DNA of 64,000 bases from Undaria pinnatifida (GCA_012845835.1 JABAKD010000025.1:3985819-4049818); one strand, 5' to 3'. Positions 40,601 to 52,987 are shown, counted from the first letter of the stretch. The notes: generated by a model from the sequence alone, not told the origin. Translations and numbers: made by a program.

Positions 40601-43600
40601 TTTCACTAACAAATAGAAATACACTGCGGCCGTGAGATTGAGGATTTCGTCGAAACTCACGAAAAATGGTCTACCAGTAAAGAGATTACGACGCACAGAT
40701 TTTTGCAAGCTGTGTGTGATATGCCGATTGCCGGGCGCGTGTTTACGGGGCGCGTATGTATGTCCTCGTGAAGGGTATAGGTCGTCAACTACCCTTCGTG
40801 CTAGCTATTAGTTGTACCAGGGTCAACCTGTAGTTTGTGCAGTAGAGGATTTGCGATGGTCACGCGTATTTTTTAATATCTTCCTTTTCCTTGTGCTTGT
40901 TTTGTTTCATGCTCTTCTGGAAACAGCTGGACGGCTCCATGGCCGGCGACGTCGGGTTCGACCCCCTCGGCCTTTCCAGCATCGCTGGGCTCGCCGGCGC
41001 TGACCTCTACTGGATGCGCGAAGCCGAGCTCAAGCACGGCCGCGTTGCGATGCTCGCGACGGTGGGGGTGCTGTGGTGCGACCAGTTTGGCTCCTTGCCC
41101 GGGTTCCCATCAGGGACGAACCAGATGGCGCTGTTCTGGCAGGTCTGGGCAGAAAAGCCGCAATACGTGGCCGCAGGGATCATCTTTATCGCCTTTGCTG
41201 AAAGTGAGTGGAGGGAGGATGTGTGGAGAGGGGAGGGGGGGCGGTGAGAGTGCGAAGAGGAAGGAATGTGTGGAGAGGGTGTTGGGAGGTGAAAGTGACA
41301 TGAATGGGAAGATGTGGATGTGGGGGGGAGGATGAGGTGGTGTCGTTCAATTTGCAAGTGTGAGGGAGGTGTGCTTGCGTAACTGCACCAAAGTGCGCCT
41401 GCGCGGAGCAATTGGGAGGCACTTGCTCCCAGCTGTGCGAATGTTGTCTTGGTGTGAGGGAAATTAACCCCATACGATGCTTCTCGCAGACGCTTGGTGC
41501 ACTTGCGCACACCTCCCCTCACACTTGCAATTGCACCACAAAAGAGCTTAATGTTGCCCCCGTCTGAAGAATCACCCACGGTGACCGACGTAGGTGCATC
41601 AAAACCACACCGTCCGCGTCCCTCAGGCACCCCTCGCCGTTCCATTCCAGCTCGGCAATGGGGCAATGATGGCGTCCCAGGTACGTCGACAACAAGTACC
41701 TCAATACCCACACCATCCTCTTCACATGGAGTTCCAAAACTTTCAGGGACATCCTGCCACTGATCCTTCGCGAAATGCGCCACGTGCGTCCTTTCGTAGA
41801 GAAACGGATCCAAGCCTTGATATTATCATGGCTCTCCGGCCTGCCGGGGCCGTTGACGACTCTGACCGGCCGGAGAGTCATGGGAGATGAAGGCTTGGGT
41901 CCGCTTTCTCTGCGACAAGACGCACGTGGCGCTTTTCGCGAAGGCTCAGTGGCAGGATGATGTCCGTGAGAACGGTGTCTCGGAACTTCACTTGGTGTGG
42001 GTATGGAGATGAGTGGTTATCGACGTACCTGCGACGCGATCGGTACGATTGAATGCAGCTGGTTCCGCGCATACCATCTAATACTACCTTCCCTTGGCGC
42101 AGCACAGTAAGAAAAAAAAACTGGGCTTGTGCATGTATCAAGTCACTGCTGAGCAAGTCGTATGACACATCCGCCACAAAATGCAGGGGGGCGGACTACA
42201 TTATGAAGAATTGTGTCGTTGTTGTGTTGGGGGAGCGGGAGTAAATAACGAGGATCGAGTTGGTTTTGGATATTTTGTGTTTTGTAAGCACTCGTTCAGT
42301 AAATATGGGGGTCTCGGGATTATTCACAGATACTCCCATTACTTGATTACTTACTTGGTATTTCGGTATAGATGTAAGTACTTGCGGGACTTGAGGCGCG
42401 AAAATTGACGACAAAAGCGGACGATTGCAGCACCGGCCGCACGAAGCAATCCGAGCTGCTGGCTGGGGTAGGAGATGTGTTGGAACTACAACACTGGAAT
42501 CTGGGAGGCAAACGTGAGGCATGGCGATGCTCGGGTTGCCGCAGATTTTTCCCAGTTAAGTTCCTAAGGGGTGAACTGCTTCCGGGGGTGGCGTACGGGA
42601 GGTACTGGCAGTGCTGGCAGTTGTTACGGGGCTACTGTACTTCGGACTCTGCCGGACATGCAGTATTTTGGGGTTCTGTACTTCAGAGACCGCCTGTACT
42701 CCCCAAGGATTTCGGTGTTAGATACTGCTCATTCGAGTGGTGTACTGTTCCTAGTGCCAGTACTCGCAGTGTTACAGGGGTCAGTGTGCGCATCATACCG
42801 GTACTTGCAGTACTCCGTCCGTCAGCACCGGTAGTTCTCCCGAGTACTCGCCGTACGATACTCAATATCGTGAGCTCCTTTTTTCTAAACAGTTTGCACC
42901 CAAAACACTGGTTGAGGCTGTGACGAGGGTTGATCCTTGTAAGACTACCGCATCGCCCACCACCGCTTGCTTGCTCTTGTCCCTCTTCCCCAATACGGTA
43001 CATGCCTGTTTTTGTCGCGAAAAAAGGCGCTGTGGCGCTTTCTTCCCTCGTCGACTCGCATCGAATTGCGCTACTCGCAGCCGTTGATTAGACCAAAGTT
43101 ACCAGGCGCCTTTGTTTTTCTTTTGTTGACATGCCTTGGTTCCTAAACTACGCGCACAACACCAACTCAATAGTCGTGCTGGTCTAAAGCGCTTTTTGCT
43201 ACAGCTTGGAAGCGGGCACACGCCCGATTCTCCCCTGCCTTGGTTCCTCTGCATCTGCCTGGCCCGATGGAAGGGCGTTGATAGAAATGTCGCGGGCACA
43301 ACTCGGTCGGTTTTCTGAACTACAATAGACTTACTGATCTTGTGAACCTGGTATATACCAGATGTACAGCGTAACATATTTCATCCAACTGACGTTCTCG
43401 ACCCTAACGTGCCGTGCCTGCTCCGCCGCCGCCGCCGCCGCAACTGGTAATTCGTAAAAATATATGGCGATGAACGAGTCAGTCGTTTCGGGAATCGCGA
43501 CCTCCATGGGCCAGGAGTCGGGAGACCGCGAGCCGGGAGACTTCGGCATCGACCCCCTCAACCTCAACCGCAACCCGGAAAAGAAGGCCAAGTTCCAGCT

Positions 43601-43697
43601 TCAGGAGATTAAGAACGGCCGCCTGGCCATGTGGGCCGCGGCGGGCATGATCATGCAGGGGGTAACCACGAGCGGGTCTGCGATGGACAACCTTATG
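34514..43697 (+). CDS. Lhcr: Chlorophyll a/c light-harvesting protein, Lhcr family
   Basis: Exons 34514-34675, 40927-41203 and 43483-43697 join in phase to about 218 residues. The ATG at 34514 (ACC before it) gives a hydrophobic signal peptide and the ATAFVAPS motif; longer in-frame readings upstream start from non-ATG codons and would bury the signal. ERSKSLP and [18 protein letters not shown] are typical of Lhcr proteins, the red-lineage antenna group linked with photosystem I. Helix 1 has [13 protein letters not shown], with the Glu/His/Arg set for chlorophyll and salt-bridge contacts; helix 2 is [15 protein letters not shown]; helix 3 has [19 protein letters not shown]. The protein acts in thylakoids, binding chlorophylls and carotenoids. 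The exon 2 to 3 junction makes AEIVSGIA, as expected. The C-terminus is uncertain: after NLM there is a GTGAGT donor, and read-through stops 11 residues later at 43730. Confidence 0.93.
37307..37909 (-). other. Antisense open reading frame of unknown origin in Lhcr intron 1
   Basis: 200 codons open on the minus strand. The middle part ([11 protein letters not shown], then Ala-rich, [16 protein letters not shown], then [13 protein letters not shown]) looks more protein-like than its other frames, and the end is charged ([14 protein letters not shown]). An overlapping frame (37776-37000) is also open because of high GC. It could be a remnant of a mobile-element protein; I do not recognise it. 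Confidence 0.3.
38150..38320 (+). repeat. Dispersed repeat family A
   Basis: Copy in Lhcr intron 1, truncated after GGGTCAACAGGAT. Confidence 0.7.
39123..40440. repeat. Three tandem units interrupted by an inverted-repeat element
   Basis: Units near 39123-39300, 40080-40225 and 40228-40440 share TTRGAGTTGGATCCATTTTGAG and TGCACCCACGYTT blocks. The element at 39321-40064 separates the first from the second. Confidence 0.7.
39321..40064. mobile_element. Inverted-repeat element rich in CAGTCGAAAA
   Basis: Ends are imperfect inverted repeats of about 27 bp (GTCGGATTCCGCCAGTCAAA on the left; its complement on the right at 40039-40064), flanked by a possible TACA target repeat. The right half has about ten copies of CAGTCGAAAA in both orientations. 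No transposase is visible, so it would be non-autonomous. Confidence 0.6.
40617..40850 (+). repeat. Dispersed repeat family A
   Basis: Diverged copy close to the 3' end of Lhcr intron 1, with a ~40-bp insertion after TCGTCGAAACTCACG. Confidence 0.65.
40927..41203 (+). CDS. Lhcr: Lhcr exon 2 (helices 1 and 2)
   Basis: 92 codons plus one base between CTGGAAACAG and GTGAGTGG. The junction with exon 1 gives [12 protein letters not shown], one residue longer than in the diatom relatives I recall. Confidence 0.93.
41348..41534. repeat. Short inverted repeat after Lhcr exon 2
   Basis: CAAGTGTGAGGGAGGTGTG at 41355 is complemented by CACACCTCCCCTCACACTTG near 41509-41528, with further pairing on both sides. 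Confidence 0.6.
41671..42036. repeat. Large inverted repeat in Lhcr intron 2
   Basis: Arms 41671-41842 and 41868-42036 are imperfect reverse complements around a ~25-bp centre (CTCTCCGGCC on one side, GGCCGGAGAG on the other). Both arms encode similar peptides outward (AKDQWQD on the left arm, AKAQWQD on the right). Confidence 0.75.
43483..43697 (+). CDS. Lhcr: Lhcr exon 3 (helix 3)
   Basis: Two bases plus 71 codons after an ACGAGTCAG acceptor; the split codon becomes ATC. It includes [20 protein letters not shown] and the helix 3 pigment-binding EIKNGRLAM. It ends at GTGAGTAG, or reads on to TAG at 43728-43730. Confidence 0.9.
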
Positions 43698-44512
43698 GTG
43701 AGTAGATTTTGGATGGAGGTTTGTTTCTAGGTAAGGTTGTGCTTTGCAGCTTTGCAGTCTGTTTTATTAATAGTTGACCGTCTTGGGCCTTTGAGAGGGG
43801 GAAGATTGGCGATGAACAACGACGGATCCGGGTTCGTCTACTGCTACTACTGTGTCGTTGGGGGGATGACGAGATTTGATGCCTGGACTGCAATGGAAGG
43901 AGCATGGTCCTCTTACTCGTTTTGCTGGGGCGCTCACATTGCTCCTACGGTAGACGGTCGACAAGGTCGAAGGTTTGTTTGTTTTATCGCTTTAGTGGGT
44001 CGCCAAATAGTTGTTTTTTTCTATGAGGCGGCGGAGCATCCTATGCCAAAGGGTTGTCTTTTGTGACTGTTCTGTTCCCCACCTGTGGTTTAGCTATCAA
44101 ACGCCGAAACTTGGACGCACGTTCCTGTCGCCACGGTGTTTTCCCGCCGTGATCCGACCCGCGGGCCGGGCCATGGTCCGTGAAAAACCCTGGGTTTTCC
44201 CCCTCTTGAACCGTAAACGGGTTTCATCGCGAAATCCCACGTTATTCCCGAGAAGTTCGTACCGAAATACCGTGGGTACTGTCTTTTTCCTGGCAGAGGT
44301 TTGTAGGGCCGGCACGGTGCGGGCTTCCTGCGTGTCAAAAAAGGCGCTAGGGGCTCAGGTCAGATGCCATTTCATGAGCTGTATATTTCACGGATACATG
44401 TTTCTTGGGTTTGATCTGTACGCCAAAGATCTTGCCCAATATGTGTCTAGATCCTAAACGACTTGGAATAAGTGGTGCGTGACACTACACCGCTTTTATG
44501 CGGGACAAACTA

Positions 44513-44632
44513 CAGCACGTGGCATTTGTTTGGTATTTTTCGTCTCGGTTCTGAAAAGGTTTACTGCTTTTTTACAGCACGTGGAATTTGTTTGGTATTT
44601 TTCGTCTCGGTTCTGAAAAGGTTTACTGCTTT
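44513..44632 (+). repeat. Near-perfect 62-bp tandem duplication
   Basis: Two copies of a block starting CAGCACGTGG and containing TTCGTCTCGGTTCTGAAAAG, almost identical and so recent. The second copy follows CTTTTTTACAG, a good acceptor; in phase 0 it would add about 12 residues and a stop to Lhcr, but nothing else supports this. Confidence 0.6.
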
Positions 44633-45880
44633 ACACGTCTCGCTCCCCCCCCCCCCCTCCCGCCCCCCCCACCTCCATCCGTCGCCGATTATGTTTATTT
44701 TTCAGGGTTCTTAAGTGGTCAGCACGCTTGCACCCTTTTGGGAATGGCTTGTTACGTACGGAGACGGCGTGTGAACATCATTCCGTCGTCCCGCCCTCCG
44801 CCCGCGCGCGATTGGCACGCGAAGAATGGGGAAAGGGGATCCAGCGGGCGCGCTGGTCCGTTTTATCACACTAAACGCGTGACCCCGTAGAAGAATGTCT
44901 CGTCGTGGGGTGGAAATCCCCCATGGAAGCGCGCCTGTCTTGGGATGTTAAGATCGGGGGATGTCGGTGGAAACGGTTGACGATGGCGATTTTTTCCATA
45001 ATTTATGACTTAGTGCTGCAGCCACTTTTAAGATCAGACCGCGCATATTTTTCGCCAAGCGCTGCTCCCTGGATGCGTCACGTTGCCCGCGCGATGGGTA
45101 CCGACTGTTTGGAGCTTTCGCGTTCCATGGTTTTGCTCCCAAGACATGTGCTTTATTCCGTGTGGTGACGACTTTTAGAGCTCTCCCGTTCCATGATTTT
45201 TAGCAGCAGGACAAATTAGATCTGCTAGATCGTTTACGCCTGTTGCCAGATTTCGACAGCGAGAGCCCGCCCTTACTATTTGAAGGCTACAATATTTGCT
45301 CGCAGAGGGTTTTGTGACGATGTGGTATTTTTCTTGATATTGTTATCCTTGCCTTTTTTGCCGGGTTTTTGTACACAACTGAGATTCGAGGGCGTTTTTT
45401 ATGAGTTTGTCTGTTAACCTCAACCAACAATGGAAGGTGGCTGGTCCTTTTCGCTTGCGTCGGCGAGACAACACACAACAGCCGTTACGAAAAATGGCGT
45501 TCTTTTTTTTTATTTCATTTTTTTTTTAGTTTCTCGTCAGCCTTTCTTAAGCCGTTCCGGGTCTGTTGACTGGCGGTATGAAGACTGCACGAGAGCGAAA
45601 GAAGCGGGGAAGCAAACAGACGTGCGTTATATCCTACGTGGTCTCTTTCATGTACCTGTCTGTGGACTATATTGCCACGACGTACCCATACCGTGTCTAT
45701 CTGCACGTGTACACACATACGACAAAGCAACGATACATGTGTAAAAACGACCGGCCGGTGTATCACGCAGCTGGCAAAGGAAGGTGAGTATTGACCCTTG
45801 AATTTGTCTAAATCACAGCTGACGTCTTTTCACTAGGTGTGTACTCAAAAGTATGGATCTACTGTAGATCAAACGACTCG

Positions 45881-46140
45881 TTCTTCTACGGTATCCCCCG
45901 CAAATTTTCTTCAACGAAATCGCCGGCTTTGACACCAGTTCCCGGCCGTATGTATCTCCTGCACTACGACGCCCCTTGCCGCCCAGATGTCATCGTTCGA
46001 CAGCAGTCCTTTGCAAGTACCAGAAAATATGTTGAGATTTGTTTTTTTTATGCCATGCTCGTGTCTTGTGTTGGGCAGTCACGAAACGTTCGAAAATCGC
46101 TGGTTTGGCGGGGGAGGGGGGGGTATATCGTAGAATCAGT
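45881..46140 (-). mobile_element. Family C MITE
   Basis: Complete reverse copy, GACTCGTTCTTCTACGGTA to ATCGTAGAATCAGTC. Confidence 0.7.
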
Positions 46141-46944
46141 CAAATCTTTAAATGATCCTAAATCGGTCTTGGTGTGTTGTGCAGGCTTTGTGATTTGTTG
46201 ATCATCTAATGTAGATCATTTATTGTCTGTCATGATACGTCGTGCAGGATCTGTGTAGTGCCGATCCAACCCAGGAAACATGAGCTACATCATACTTCAG
46301 ATAGATGATCCGACTGCGGTATCACCCGGCAACGTGATCTATGGACCATGCAGATCAAGCAGACCAGGGATGTGGATCTGTCTGCCCTGAACGACACATA
46401 CGATCAAATGGTATCTGAAATATCTACGAAAGCACAGAACAGTCTATAGTCTGTACGGAGCGGCTCCTTGACCATTTCAAAATCCCTAAAACCCTCTCTA
46501 TATTTGATATTGGTACCAATTCCAATTAATTTTGTTCCCGAAACAGGTTTCCATTTGTAAAGGCGTTACGCTGTTCGAGGTCTGTTGACCGGTGGCACAA
46601 ACGCTTTGCTCGAGAGAAGCCAGCTCACAAGCGCATTTACATATAAAAGCTCGAACACGCCTATTGCTGCCTTGAATACGTTGCCGCGGCCTACCCGCCA
46701 ATCAGAGGATACGTATATTATCGTAGAGTCGATTAATTCGTGCTCCCAGCATCCCGCCGCCTGTCTTCGCCCTGCCACCAATTCACGACAAAGATGTCTA
46801 GATTTGTCCCGTCACGGCCGCGTTAGACGCAATGTAGTGGTTTAAGTATAGTAAGACGCGGTCTTTGACGGTTGTCCGTCAACAGTCAAGAGTGCCGTCA
46901 ACCGATATCTTTGTTCGCTGATGAGCCACTCCTCCTCCTTTAGA

Positions 46945-47030
46945 TTTTTTTTTTTTTTTTTTCATCCTCCGGCGGATGGGGAAAAATAAAGCTTTAGCTC
47001 ACCACACTTCCACGTATTTTCATACGCGTA
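46945..47030 (-). mobile_element. Family E retroposon, 5' truncated
   Basis: Ends at nearly the same point as the copy at 14915, just past the CATACGCG block. Confidence 0.6.
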
Positions 47031-47909
47031 GATTTGGTCCGTAGACCGACAGAATTCTGAGACCCCAGCCACACTCGTACAATTGCACTCGTACGTACAG
47101 AGGCTGCGGGCGAGGTGCAACTATGCTCTGTCGAGGCTCATCAATCTTCTTTGAATAGCTGTCTACGTACGTGCTACCTCGCCCAAGCAAGCACAAAAAA
47201 AGTTGAAAAATAATGAAATCGCACGCCAACGACCAACCTCCCCATGCCATCCATGGTGTAGTCTAGGTATACAAATAAATAATAGAATTGACCAAGAGAG
47301 CTCTGGTGGACCAAATACAGCCCGATACCAACGAACGGATGGATGGATATCGATAGGTAGCACACAAGCGCACACGAGGTGGCATGTGCCTGTCCTCGGC
47401 TTCTCCGGTGCCCTGTACCTTGAGCTGCATGGCCCACCCGAATGCCCTCATTTTTTACTACTCGCGTTCGTTTGTGCTGCTGTGTTGTTGCCATTCTCTT
47501 TATACCTATGTGACGGTCCGCATGCGGTGAGGGTGGGAGATATATACATATATATATAAAAAACGCATGAAAGTGATCGCTCAAAGGATACGGAAATGTG
47601 CTTCTAGATTCTAGACGCGTTGAAGAACGCCCCCCGTCCCGACATCCTATCAACAGATACGCACACGGAAGCTTGTGCACTGCTGCGTGTTGCCGATGTG
47701 ATGTGGCGTGTGGTGCCACAGCGTTGACACTGCGATACACGGCGACACGGCCCGCCGTGACCTTTCAAATAGGAAGTTGCGCCGCGTTTTCGTCGAGGTT
47801 GCCCCGCGTATTTGTTCTTGTGCCGTTTCGGCATCGTATTCCGCCGCCGACCACTCTCAAGCTCACGCCAACAAGCCACGGAGCCACGGACATATACGAG
47901 CATGGACCC

Positions 47910-48094
47910 ATGCTCGCTTTGGGCGTGCGGTCTATCGGTCCAGCAAACTCTTACGGTGCCTTGAAGAAGGCTCTTGTGACCGACGTGTACATGCCGCTTG
48001 AAGGCACCCCTTCTCGCCCAGCGGTCGATCGTCATGACGAATTTCTTGTCGGCGGGACAGAAATAAAGGAGTCTCCCACGCACGTCCTCACAGC

Positions 48095-48127
<33 letters not shown>

Positions 48128-49906
48128 TCCATCGGCATCATCACTAACTTTGCCGATAGACAGGCGCGGCGGAAATACGAGCATCATTTCTGCAGGATGC
48201 TTGCTGCGAGCTACTGCTGCTGCTGTCATTGCCGGCGTCAGTGCCCCACCGCTGGAAGTATCCCAGGGCGGTACCACCGCTATGGCAGCGCCCAACGGAC
48301 TGTTCGACGCTCGCCCAGTTTTAGCCGTTGGTTCTCGCAAGCGTCCACGCCCTTGCGTTAAAAGCCACGCGGCTAGGGCAGTGCCACTGCAACAGGAAAC
48401 GAACTGGCAGCAGCAGGGGGCTGGCTTCAAGACTGATTCAAGCACAACTCAGTTGCAGACGTTCAATGCAGGCACCAATCAGTCGAAGGTGGTTAGTGGC
48501 AAGAACAATGCACGCACGATACGGCCGGAGGCAGCTAGCTTCAAGAACAGAGCAAGTACGCGTCAGATGCAGGGGGTCGGTGTTATCAAGAGCATTTCTA
48601 CCTCGAATCAGAAGCCGGGGCAAGACAACATTATCGCAATAAGCAGCCTTCGTCCCCATGGAAAGGTGAGCAATGAGCTCAAAAGTGGTGGCCACGGCGA
48701 TGGTGGCATATTTTCTGCCGCCAGCTTGTCCGGCCTCATCTATCAAGGTGACACCCACCCTTCAAAAATTGAGAATCATGGTGAGGGTGATGATGCAGCA
48801 GGTCGCCACAATATATCCGCCCCGTCCCATAGAATGCCCTGCCGAGCCGACCCTTCAGCGGAGACGGCGCAAACCGGGGGCACTATGGTTGAGGCGATCG
48901 TTCCTGAAGAAGAGCATTCGCCTGGCGTCAAAGATAGCGTCACGGGGCTCGGAGGTAGTATAAACCCTCTCCTCCTTCCAAGCGAGAGCAGCAGAGACAC
49001 CCTTAGGGGTCTTAGGGAGTCTGGAGGTAATAAAGATCCCGCCCTTCTACCAATCGGGAAAATCGGCTTCCACGTACACCGTCCCACGCCATTCCCGAAC
49101 GATGGCTACGCAACACCAAGCGCGAGATTCAGCTTCCTCCCTGCTCACCGTGCAGCGTCATTCCTGAGCGATGGCGCAACAGCACCATCCGCATCGACCA
49201 AAAAACTGGTTGGTGGTTATAAGGTTGGTGACGCGGCTGCTCGGTTACCCGCCGCACAAACTGCCGCGAGAGCTGCCAGCAGGAGGGGGCTTGCCCGACG
49301 ACAAGACGAAAACACTGCGATTTTTTTCGAGGACGCAAACGCTGCGGAAGGCGCAAGTGACAGAAACACCGCGAGTAACACCAAGCAGCGAATATCAGCC
49401 AAGGCGGGATCGTTGTTGCGACTCGACGAGATCATGACGGCGTATGCAATCGACGACAACAACCACCATCGCGCTTCGTCCAAAGAACGTATTTTGAGTA
49501 GAGCGCAATTGCGCGGTCGAGAAGGTGGTGATGGGGCGGTTGTGGCAACCCATGCGACGCAATGGCAGCAAGGACAAGGCAGTGAAGCTGCGGCTCCGGC
49601 TACGGCGGCTTCTGCAAGTGCTGGTGGTGCTGGTGGTGCTGCCACTGTGAAGGCTTTGGCGGCGGCGGGGAAGGGGGCGCCACAGACGTCAGCGGCAGGG
49701 ATGGTAGCAGACTTCCAGCGAGCGAGGCAGCTGGATTTGATGATGCAGGCGGCAATGAAAAACCCCGTAACGTACGAGGAGCAGATCCGCCGGGAGCGCT
49801 TGGCTCACCTTCGTATGATGTACACGGTGAGCGTATCTACAGGCTTGTCGACGGGTTGGGTATCTGGCAGTGATTACCCACTGTCATATGATGTGCCAGG
49901 CACACG
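47910..49906 (+). CDS. IQ-motif protein exon 1
   Basis: 665 codons plus two bases, rich in Ala, Ser, Gly and Gln, with a GCA run at 48091-48127 giving poly-Ala. It ends KNPVTYEEQIRRERLAHLRM, then passes one donor-like GTGAGC at 49827 and uses a second at 49907; only the second fits the phase of the next exon. Confidence 0.75.
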
Positions 49907-52900
49907 GTGAGCGTATCTACAAATCAGATGGTATAATGGTTACTGTATGTAGCGCACTACGAACCCGCTACCTTTGTATGATGTATGCGGTAAGCTATTC
50001 TACAAATAGATGACGCTGGTATGCTAGCTAGGTAGCACTACGAGTCGCTACCTTCGTACGACGTAAACGGTAAGCTATGTACGGGTAGATGGTGTGCTGG
50101 TTGTGTACAGTGCTAGCACTACCCGCTTTCGCCGCACGAAGTGTGATGCTATCTACGAGAAGACCAGGGTGTTGGTCGGGTAGCACTATTCCCTATCATC
50201 GATCAAGGACTGATTCTGCGATAGCCGCCCCCAAAAAACAGCGATTTTCTTCAACGAGCGTTTCACGCCTGGTCGACTCGAGGAAGGACGCTTTGCAAAA
50301 GCTATCTTCAAATATGTTTTGTGTTTGCAAAGGGCTATCGAACGATGGCAAGTCGGGGTAGCAAAGGTCACCTTGTATGAGAAGAATCGGCCCGAAGCTG
50401 GTTTCAAAACCGGCAATTTCGTTGAAGAAAAGTTGGCGGGGCTACCGTTAAACGACATCGAGGCAAAGGTAGGGGTAGAGGGTGCCCCCAATTTCTCTAC
50501 CGGGTCTGAGGCAGTCGCGCGCGAGTGACTCTGTACCCTCAAAGACAAACCCACGTTCGGCGATTTCTTCGGTGCAGCGTAGCTAACCATCCGTTTTCGT
50601 ATTGGTATCGAGAGTGCTAAACTGCGCGAAAGCCTGTGACCGCACGGAGCAGGGGGGGGTGACTCGCACGAGTGACACCGAGCTGCCGAAAAAAAGAAAG
50701 TGCCCCCTTACGTAGCATTGGTCCATCATTGGGTTACGTACAGGGCGAGTTATCTACATGCATGCGTCTGAAGCGTGCTGCGAACACCTAACCTGGAGGA
50801 TAGATATGTGCTCACGGCTTCACAACACCGAGGGGTGGGGTAGAAGGTAACGCCCCTGTGACCACGGCTTGTTCAGAAGGTCGCTGAGGGTTGAAGCCTC
50901 CCACAAATTGAGCTTGAAAGTCGGCCTGATTACCAAACCAAGAATGCGCTGTGCGCATGACAATTCACGAAACGTTTTCAAAGTGCTGCGTTTTACGGAA
51001 GGATCCGCTTGGAACGGCAGGAGGAGGGATCGACCCGGCAGTGTAAGGATTCTCTGACCGACGGCTGAAATTATCGGCAAAAACGTTGGGAGCAACTCAA
51101 GCGCAAGAAGGTACCCTTGTGGGAGCGACCAAGCTATCGACGGAAATTCATAAAAAAAGATCCACAGCAACAAATAGACTAGATTCAAGCTATGTAGAGG
51201 AACAGTAGGCACGCGGGGCGCTATATTAGCGATCATCCAACTTTTTGTTTAATGAAATCCTGGCCCTCAATAGCATACAGATGAATGCTGAGAGCGCATC
51301 GATGCTGAGGTCACAGTTGCCGCGCGACGACTCGCCAGGTGGAGAAGGAAATGGCGGAGTTGCCGGTGGAGTTTCTTCGAGGCGTCGGCTACGAGGAATA
51401 CGGCATGTGAGGGGGGTGATCATGGTCATTGTATTGCATGGCCGTAGACTTCTCAGATCATAAACTCTCGCGTCCCTAAAATGCCGAGATGGAGCACGTT
51501 GGGGTTTCACGGACCAGGCAGGCATTGCGTGCACCAAGCAAGGGCTGGGGGGGGGGGGGGGGGGTGATCATGTATGTTGATTGCCTCAGTTATTTGACCA
51601 TTGAACACGCGTCCCTTTCGAGACAAAGCACTGTGCCTACTCAGGTTGGAAATATCTCGAACATTTTGGGCGCGCCATATTTTACATCAAATATCTTTGC
51701 TCGTCTTATCCTCTTCCACTCTCACCTTTTGTGACCGCTATCTATCTCCTGGGATAGAGATAGCTTCTTAGCTAGGATGTGACTTGGAAGATGGCCACTC
51801 CGTCCATGCGGCATGGTGGTAAATTCGTTTTTCAGCGTGTAAGCCCAAAGCGCTACACAGCGCTATGCGGGGTCACGACTGCATTTGTTTTTGTTTAGCT
51901 GTTCGCACGATGACGATTTAAAACGATGACGTGGTCACGTACGTCGAGTGAAAAACCTGTACTGAAGCCGGCTCTCGGATGACGTACGCAGCAGCAACGA
52001 CCAAAGAAGTTAGCAGTTAGCAGTTAGCAGCAGCAGCATCAGCAGCAGCAGCGGCAGCGTTGCCAACGCAATCAGAGTGTGTCGGGAAACAGCAGACGTG
52101 CGTTCGCTTAGCTTAATTTCGCACACTGCAAGCAAAGCCGTCGTCCTTCCCATCGGCAGTTGTTCGCATCAATCTATTTGTTGTCAATGGTCAAATGATG
52201 CAATTGATCAAACCACAGGTGTAGTCAGTGCGGCACTTCTCCCTTTCTTCCAACGTGCTCCTGCTATCTTCCGCCTAGTCTAACAGATCCCGGCAGCAGC
52301 AGGGGGACTCTCTCGGGTGTGCGTGGTTGTTGGCAGTTCCTTTTATCGGCATATAGTCTGCGTTGTCAATGGCCGAACGGGGACAGCAATTGAAACGAAG
52401 GACCATGACGGCGTTCCTACTCTCTCCACCTGCTTGCTGTTGCCGTGCCCCCTTTTCCTGCATGCCCCGGCAGCACCATGCCGCTCTTGTCACTCTCGAA
52501 AGTCTTCGACAGTTATTCCTATGCGTATGAATCATATGACGCATTCTATGGTATATAAAGATGCAACACCATTATATTGTTTTTTTTTGGGGGGGGGGGT
52601 GGGGGAGGTCCTCACTTGCGATCTATAAAAAGAAGAAAAAACAAAAGTGCTATTATAGTCCATGAGCAAAGTCCCATGAGGTACAGGCATACGACAAACA
52701 ATTTTTTTTTGCTGAACAAGAATGACGAAATTTCCGATGACTTCGGGTTAAGGAAAACCCGTCATTCAGAACAAGCCAAAAAAGGGTATACCTTCCTACC
52801 CCTATCGTAGCACGGGTCAATGCGTACTGAAGGACCCAAATTGTGACCGTATGCAGGACCATGGTTGCACTTTCTCTCTTTCGTTTTTTCGGCCAGCTTG

Positions 52901-52943
52901 TCGTCACCACACGCCCCTTCCGAAGTATACCGGGACCATGATT

Positions 52944-52987
<44 letters not shown>

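Larger units (their letters stand above)
34676..40926 (+). other. Lhcr intron 1, 6.25 kb, mostly repeats
   Basis: GT-AG intron with an unidentified antisense open frame (37307-37909), copies of dispersed family A at 38150-38320 and 40617-40850, a three-unit tandem array (39123-40440) split by an inverted-repeat element, and TA-rich low-complexity DNA near 36670-36830. I see no further exons. Confidence 0.7.
43731..47909. other. Intergenic stretch between Lhcr and the IQ-motif gene
   Basis: Holds a worn GGGTC-type foldback (44145-44205), the 62-bp tandem duplication, a C-rich tract near 44645, a family C MITE (45881-46140), a block shared with 62030-62220 (46200-46420) and a retroposon tail (46945-47030). 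No convincing exon was seen. Confidence 0.6.

Noticed and set aside
47598-47909. Start of the IQ protein at 47598
   Set aside because: That codon is GTG; the first in-frame ATG is at 47910. The upstream part could still be coding if another exon joins it.
49821-49830. First GTGAGC as the IQ-gene exon 1 donor
   Set aside because: It leaves phase 0, and no acceptor near 53035 gives that phase; the second copy fits.
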